Below, one piece after another: positions 6,838 through 7,925 of a DNA stretch of 7,925 bases (positions within the stretch are counted from its first letter, which is position 1; each line of letters opens with the position of its first letter). This stretch comes from Bacteroidota bacterium (GTDB taxonomy: Bacteria > Bacteroidota > Bacteroidia > M30B66). Below the pieces are notes generated by a model. The model saw only the letters and a program-made list of their open reading frames with translations, did no database searches and was not told where the DNA came from. The position numbers and the translations under genes were made by a program. The stretch lies in contig CANMGM010000101.1 of NCBI GenBank assembly GCA_947497195.1, positions 1-7,925 on the forward strand, written 5' to 3'.

Positions 6838-7925
6838 ATGTTTATCGATTCTCTGATGTTTTTTTTCAGTTCTCGCAAAACGCTATTCGCTGCAATTTGC
6901 CTCATGTGGTTGTCTTTCAAAATAAATGCACAAACGTGCAATATTCAGCTCGATGCACATTACGGATATGTCTTACCCGAATATTCGAATTTGCAATACC
7001 TCATCAACAAACCGGCTAATGGCTATTCACTTTCTTATATCAAGCAAACCAAAGGTGCGAATTACTGGGAGCGCCTTTATGGATTTCCTTCGTTTGGTGT
7101 TTCGGCATTTTATTCAGGCTTAGGCAACGACAGCATCAACGGAAAAGAGTTCGCGCTGTATCCATTCATGCGCATCCGCATTGCAGGAAACGATAAACTT
7201 AACCTGTATCACCAATTTGGCTTGGGTTTTAGCTATGTAAGTCGCAAGTTTGATCTGGAGAATAATTACCTTAATATCACTACAGGCTCGCATTTAAATC
7301 TTCATTTCGGTATGCGATTCGGTGCAGAAGTGCGCATTATTCCAAAACTTTCAATCACATCGGGCTTGTCGTTCGATCATTTTTCGAACGGAAATTCGAT
7401 GGAACCCAATCTGGGGCTGAACGTCTTCGCTGCCTTCGCAGGCCTTGCCTATTCCTTCGGAAATCAGGAGCCGAGAATAATGGTCGATTTGCCCCAACTT
7501 AGTAAAAAAAATAGACCTGAACTTAGCTTACGTATTGGCGGAAAACGTGCACGCGCCTTGGTTGCCGATTATTTCCGTACCGCATCACTCTCTTTCGAAT
7601 ACATCCGAAGTTCGTTTCATATGGTGCATTTCGGCATTGGAGCCGATTTGTTTTACGATGCATCCACGCAAGCCGAGATGGAAGCCGCATCTGCCGGGGC
7701 ATACAAACCGTACTATGATTTTCAATCTGGCATTCATATTTCGCAGAGCCTCATCTACAACCGCTTCTCATTTACCCTGCAGGAAGGCGTTTACATAGGA
7801 CTTAAATACCGGGTGAAGAATCGACCGATATATACACGCGGCATGCTGCGGTATCGCGTTACCGATAAGCTGGCCTTTAGTTTTGCGATGAAATCGCATC
7901 TACATGTGCTCGATTTTCCCGAAAT
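6838..7925 (+). CDS. PagL-like lipid A deacylase / acyloxyacyl hydrolase (3' end beyond the window)
   Basis: The frame is open from ATG 6838 to the window end: 362 codons plus two bases, no stop. A signal peptide ends at FKINA|Q (cleavage after about residue 31). An ATG at 6856 (codon 7) would also give a good signal peptide and is a possible alternative start. The mature part follows the Bacteroidota acyloxyacyl hydrolase (PF09411-like) pattern: an early GYVLPEYSNL segment, YLINKPANGYSLSYIKQT, YWERLYGFPSFG, then GSHLNLHFG and FDHFSNGN (H181, S183) followed by PNLGLN (190-195). PagL enzymes are outer-membrane barrels that remove the 3-O-linked acyl chain of lipid A with a His-Ser-Glu site; His and Ser are visible here. 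The second half (about residues 210-362) is further barrel-like sequence. Related proteins are of similar length, so only a short C-terminal piece is probably missing. It starts 24 bases after the M15 gene with no terminator between, so it is likely in the same operon. Confidence 0.85.
   Translation, partial: MFIDSLMFFFSSRKTLFAAICLMWLSFKINAQTCNIQLDAHYGYVLPEYSNLQYLINKPANGYSLSYIKQTKGANYWERLYGFPSFGVSAFYSGLGNDSINGKEFALYPFMRIRIAGNDKLNLYHQFGLGFSYVSRKFDLENNYLNITTGSHLNLHFGMRFGAEVRIIPKLSITSGLSFDHFSNGNSMEPNLGLNVFAAFAGLAYSFGNQEPRIMVDLPQLSKKNRPELSLRIGGKRARALVADYFRTASLSFEYIRSSFHMVHFGIGADLFYDASTQAEMEAASAGAYKPYYDFQSGIHISQSLIYNRFSFTLQEGVYIGLKYRVKNRPIYTRGMLRYRVTDKLAFSFAMKSHLHVLDFPE

Noticed and set aside
7535..7798. 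+ strand open frame of 87 codons near the right end
   Set aside because: It is in another frame of the PagL-like gene, which has continuous family-like sequence through this stretch.
1..7925. tRNA, rRNA, CRISPR array or complete insertion sequence
   Set aside because: No regularly spaced direct repeats, no transposase-like product with terminal inverted repeats, and no recognisable tRNA or rRNA sequence were seen.

Overview
The window comes from a member of the phylum Bacteroidota. The main evidence is a 1241-residue secreted protein ending in a complete gliding-motility-type (type B) C-terminal sorting domain of the type IX secretion system (T9SS), which is restricted to this phylum. A DUF2490 outer-membrane protein, signal peptides that end just before Gln, weak ribosome binding sites and a TAnnTTTG-like promoter element agree with this. 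I cannot place it below phylum level.

The window has two parts. Positions 1 to about 2400 are AT-rich and gene-poor. They hold the probable basic C-terminal tail of a gene running off the left edge (1-75, + strand). They also hold two small, widely spaced minus-strand genes: a pentapeptide-repeat protein (429-695) and a DUF2490 outer-membrane protein (1030-1752). Each of these genes is followed, 36 to 56 bases after its stop, by a similar motif of the form RYYY-AACAGC, which resembles one end of an integron attC site. This part therefore looks like accessory DNA, possibly a fragment of a cassette array. No integrase is visible and the idea is unproven. The 663 bases between DUF2490 and the next gene hold one good terminator-like hairpin (1982-2006), a 22-codon stub and promoter-like signals, but no convincing gene.

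Positions 2416-7925 have visibly higher GC, are densely coding, and carry three + strand genes spaced like an operon. First is a large exported protein with a DUF7948 N-terminal domain, a seven-repeat SBBP propeller, PKD/Ig-like domains and a T9SS type B sorting domain. Three bases later is an M15-family (VanY-like) peptidase with intact zinc-site motifs but no signal peptide. Then, 24 bases on, is a gene cut by the right edge that encodes a PagL-like lipid A deacylase/acyloxyacyl hydrolase beta-barrel. All three are linked to the cell envelope: a surface adhesin-like protein, a peptidoglycan-type peptidase and a lipid A modifying barrel. Whether they work in one pathway is inference. The deacylase reading frame is open from 6838 to the end of the window and has no stop, so a search for complete ORFs would miss it.
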